This document shows positions 63,321-64,000 of a DNA stretch of 64,000 bases, piece after piece. Every line of letters begins with the position of its first letter. Within the stretch, counting starts at the first letter, position 1. This DNA is from Nectonema munidae (taxonomy: Eukaryota; Nematomorpha; Nectonematoida; Nectonematidae): NCBI GenBank assembly GCA_030549495.1, contig JAUIRK010001052.1, positions 2,728,001 to 2,792,000 of the forward strand. Direction: 5' to 3'. A program made the translations under genes and the position numbers. Below the pieces are notes generated by a model, which was not told the origin of the DNA, ran no database searches, and saw only the letters and a program-made list of their open reading frames with translations.

Positions 63321-63453
63321 TACATGAAAAAAGAATCAAATAATGCTAAAATATTTTTCATCTATTTAAAAATTTTCTCTTTAAAAATTTACTAGTTGCA
63401 AATTCCCTGACCTTTTTTAATTTTCCTGATTTTTCAAAAAAGTGGCAACCCTG

Positions 63454-64000
63454 CATAGACACTATTTTTTAGAACACCATAAAAGGAAATACATTTGTAT
63501 CAGGTCAGGTGAACGTAGTGGCGATTCGATGCTGCCCCGTCTTTCAAACCGAACTCACTCTCCATCTTGCTGAAAGAACAGTTCATCAAAGTTAGTTTTG
63601 ATTTTTGGTTGTGGCAATTACGGAACTGCACGGGTATCGTTAAGGCGCGTTTACCTAAATCTGATCTGGCCCATCGATGGGTATGAATTAAAAAATATCA
63701 CAAAAGACGGGTATGGGCGGATTTTGCATGATGTATATTTATCGAGTTTTATTGCATGTATTATTCAACTACACATCACACTAGGTGTTGCTTGCTCATG
63801 AGTTTTTCCCCAAATAACAAGGTATTGACAATTCATATGCGCAATTCAACTCGGTGTATGATGAAGGAAGGTTGTGTATTTTAAAAAGATATATGACAAA
63901 TGTACATTCATGTATTTACATAAAATGTATTTTATATTTAGATTTTATAATTTAGTTTAAATTTGTAAATACTAAATTTAACTTTCCTATATGCCACCTT
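63454..64000. other. Non-coding to window end
   Basis: A slightly GC-richer patch (63500-63720) contains GGTGAACGTAGTGGCGATTC and CATCTTGCTGAAAGAACAG. No family is recognised, and the open frame at 63598-63801 has no identifiable domain. Confidence 0.4.

Larger units (their letters stand above)
58088..63453. mobile_element. Possible large hAT-type element defined by inverted ends
   Basis: The left sequence TAGGATTGCCACTTTTTT (58088 onward, then TTTCCTGATTTTCCCTGA) is matched in reverse at the right by CAGGGTTGCCACTTTTTT (63453 downward, then GAAAAATCAGGAAAATT). Between them lie a hAT transposase fragment (58279-58518) and a nested hAT (60136-62114). The flanks (TAAAATAT / CATAGACA) do not form a target duplication, so these may be two separate solo ends of one family. 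Confidence 0.35.

Noticed and set aside
1-64000. Retroviruses, LTR elements, Polintons or other capsid-bearing elements
   Set aside because: I found no long terminal repeats, primer-binding sites, integrase or capsid-type motifs that I could support.
1-64000. CRISPR arrays, operons, ribosome binding sites
   Set aside because: The window is spliced eukaryotic DNA. The tandem repeats at 12.0-13.3 kb are degenerate T-rich units without spacers.

Overview
The window is strongly AT-rich animal DNA. It has one confidently assignable host gene, spliced on the + strand: a PACSIN/syndapin gene (F-BAR plus SH3) with nine coding exons between 39334 and 57353. Almost everything else recognisable is transposon-derived. 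The syndapin sequence, the intron sizes and the repertoire of hAT, Mutator-like and RTE elements and tRNA-derived SINEs fit an arthropod. A copepod such as a sea louse is my guess, but nothing in the window fixes the species.

Layout. 1-2.4 kb: repeats and AT-rich filler. 2.4-4.5 kb: decayed coding sequence of a hAT-like transposase family. 4.8-11.2 kb: SINEs, two short hAT-like elements (the one at 9806-10272 has a perfect 8-bp target duplication) and a LINE reverse-transcriptase fragment. 11.46-24.95 kb: a pair of nearly identical ~225-bp inverted repeats enclosing a tandem array (12.0-13.3 kb), a deleted hAT with perfect target duplication (16300-17491) and a Mutator-like transposon (about 20.7-23.35 kb, - strand) whose protein joins an OTU cysteine-protease domain to a MULE transposase. 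25-39 kb: dense short hAT-type elements, SINEs and dispersed repeat pairs. 39.3-57.9 kb: syndapin. Its long introns hold a ZBED-like hAT remnant (intron 2), an internally deleted LINE (intron 4) and an RTE-clade LINE (intron 8). 58-64 kb: hAT territory, including a nearly full-length GTF2IRD2/ZBED5-type hAT (60136-62114) apparently nested between the inverted ends of a larger element.

The syndapin exons join in frame into 460 codons with GT-AG junctions and consistent phases, so the gene looks functional. The transposons look inactive: every recognised transposase or reverse transcriptase is broken or partial. The most unusual item is the OTU-MULE protein. All family assignments come from motif recognition by eye; no database search was possible.
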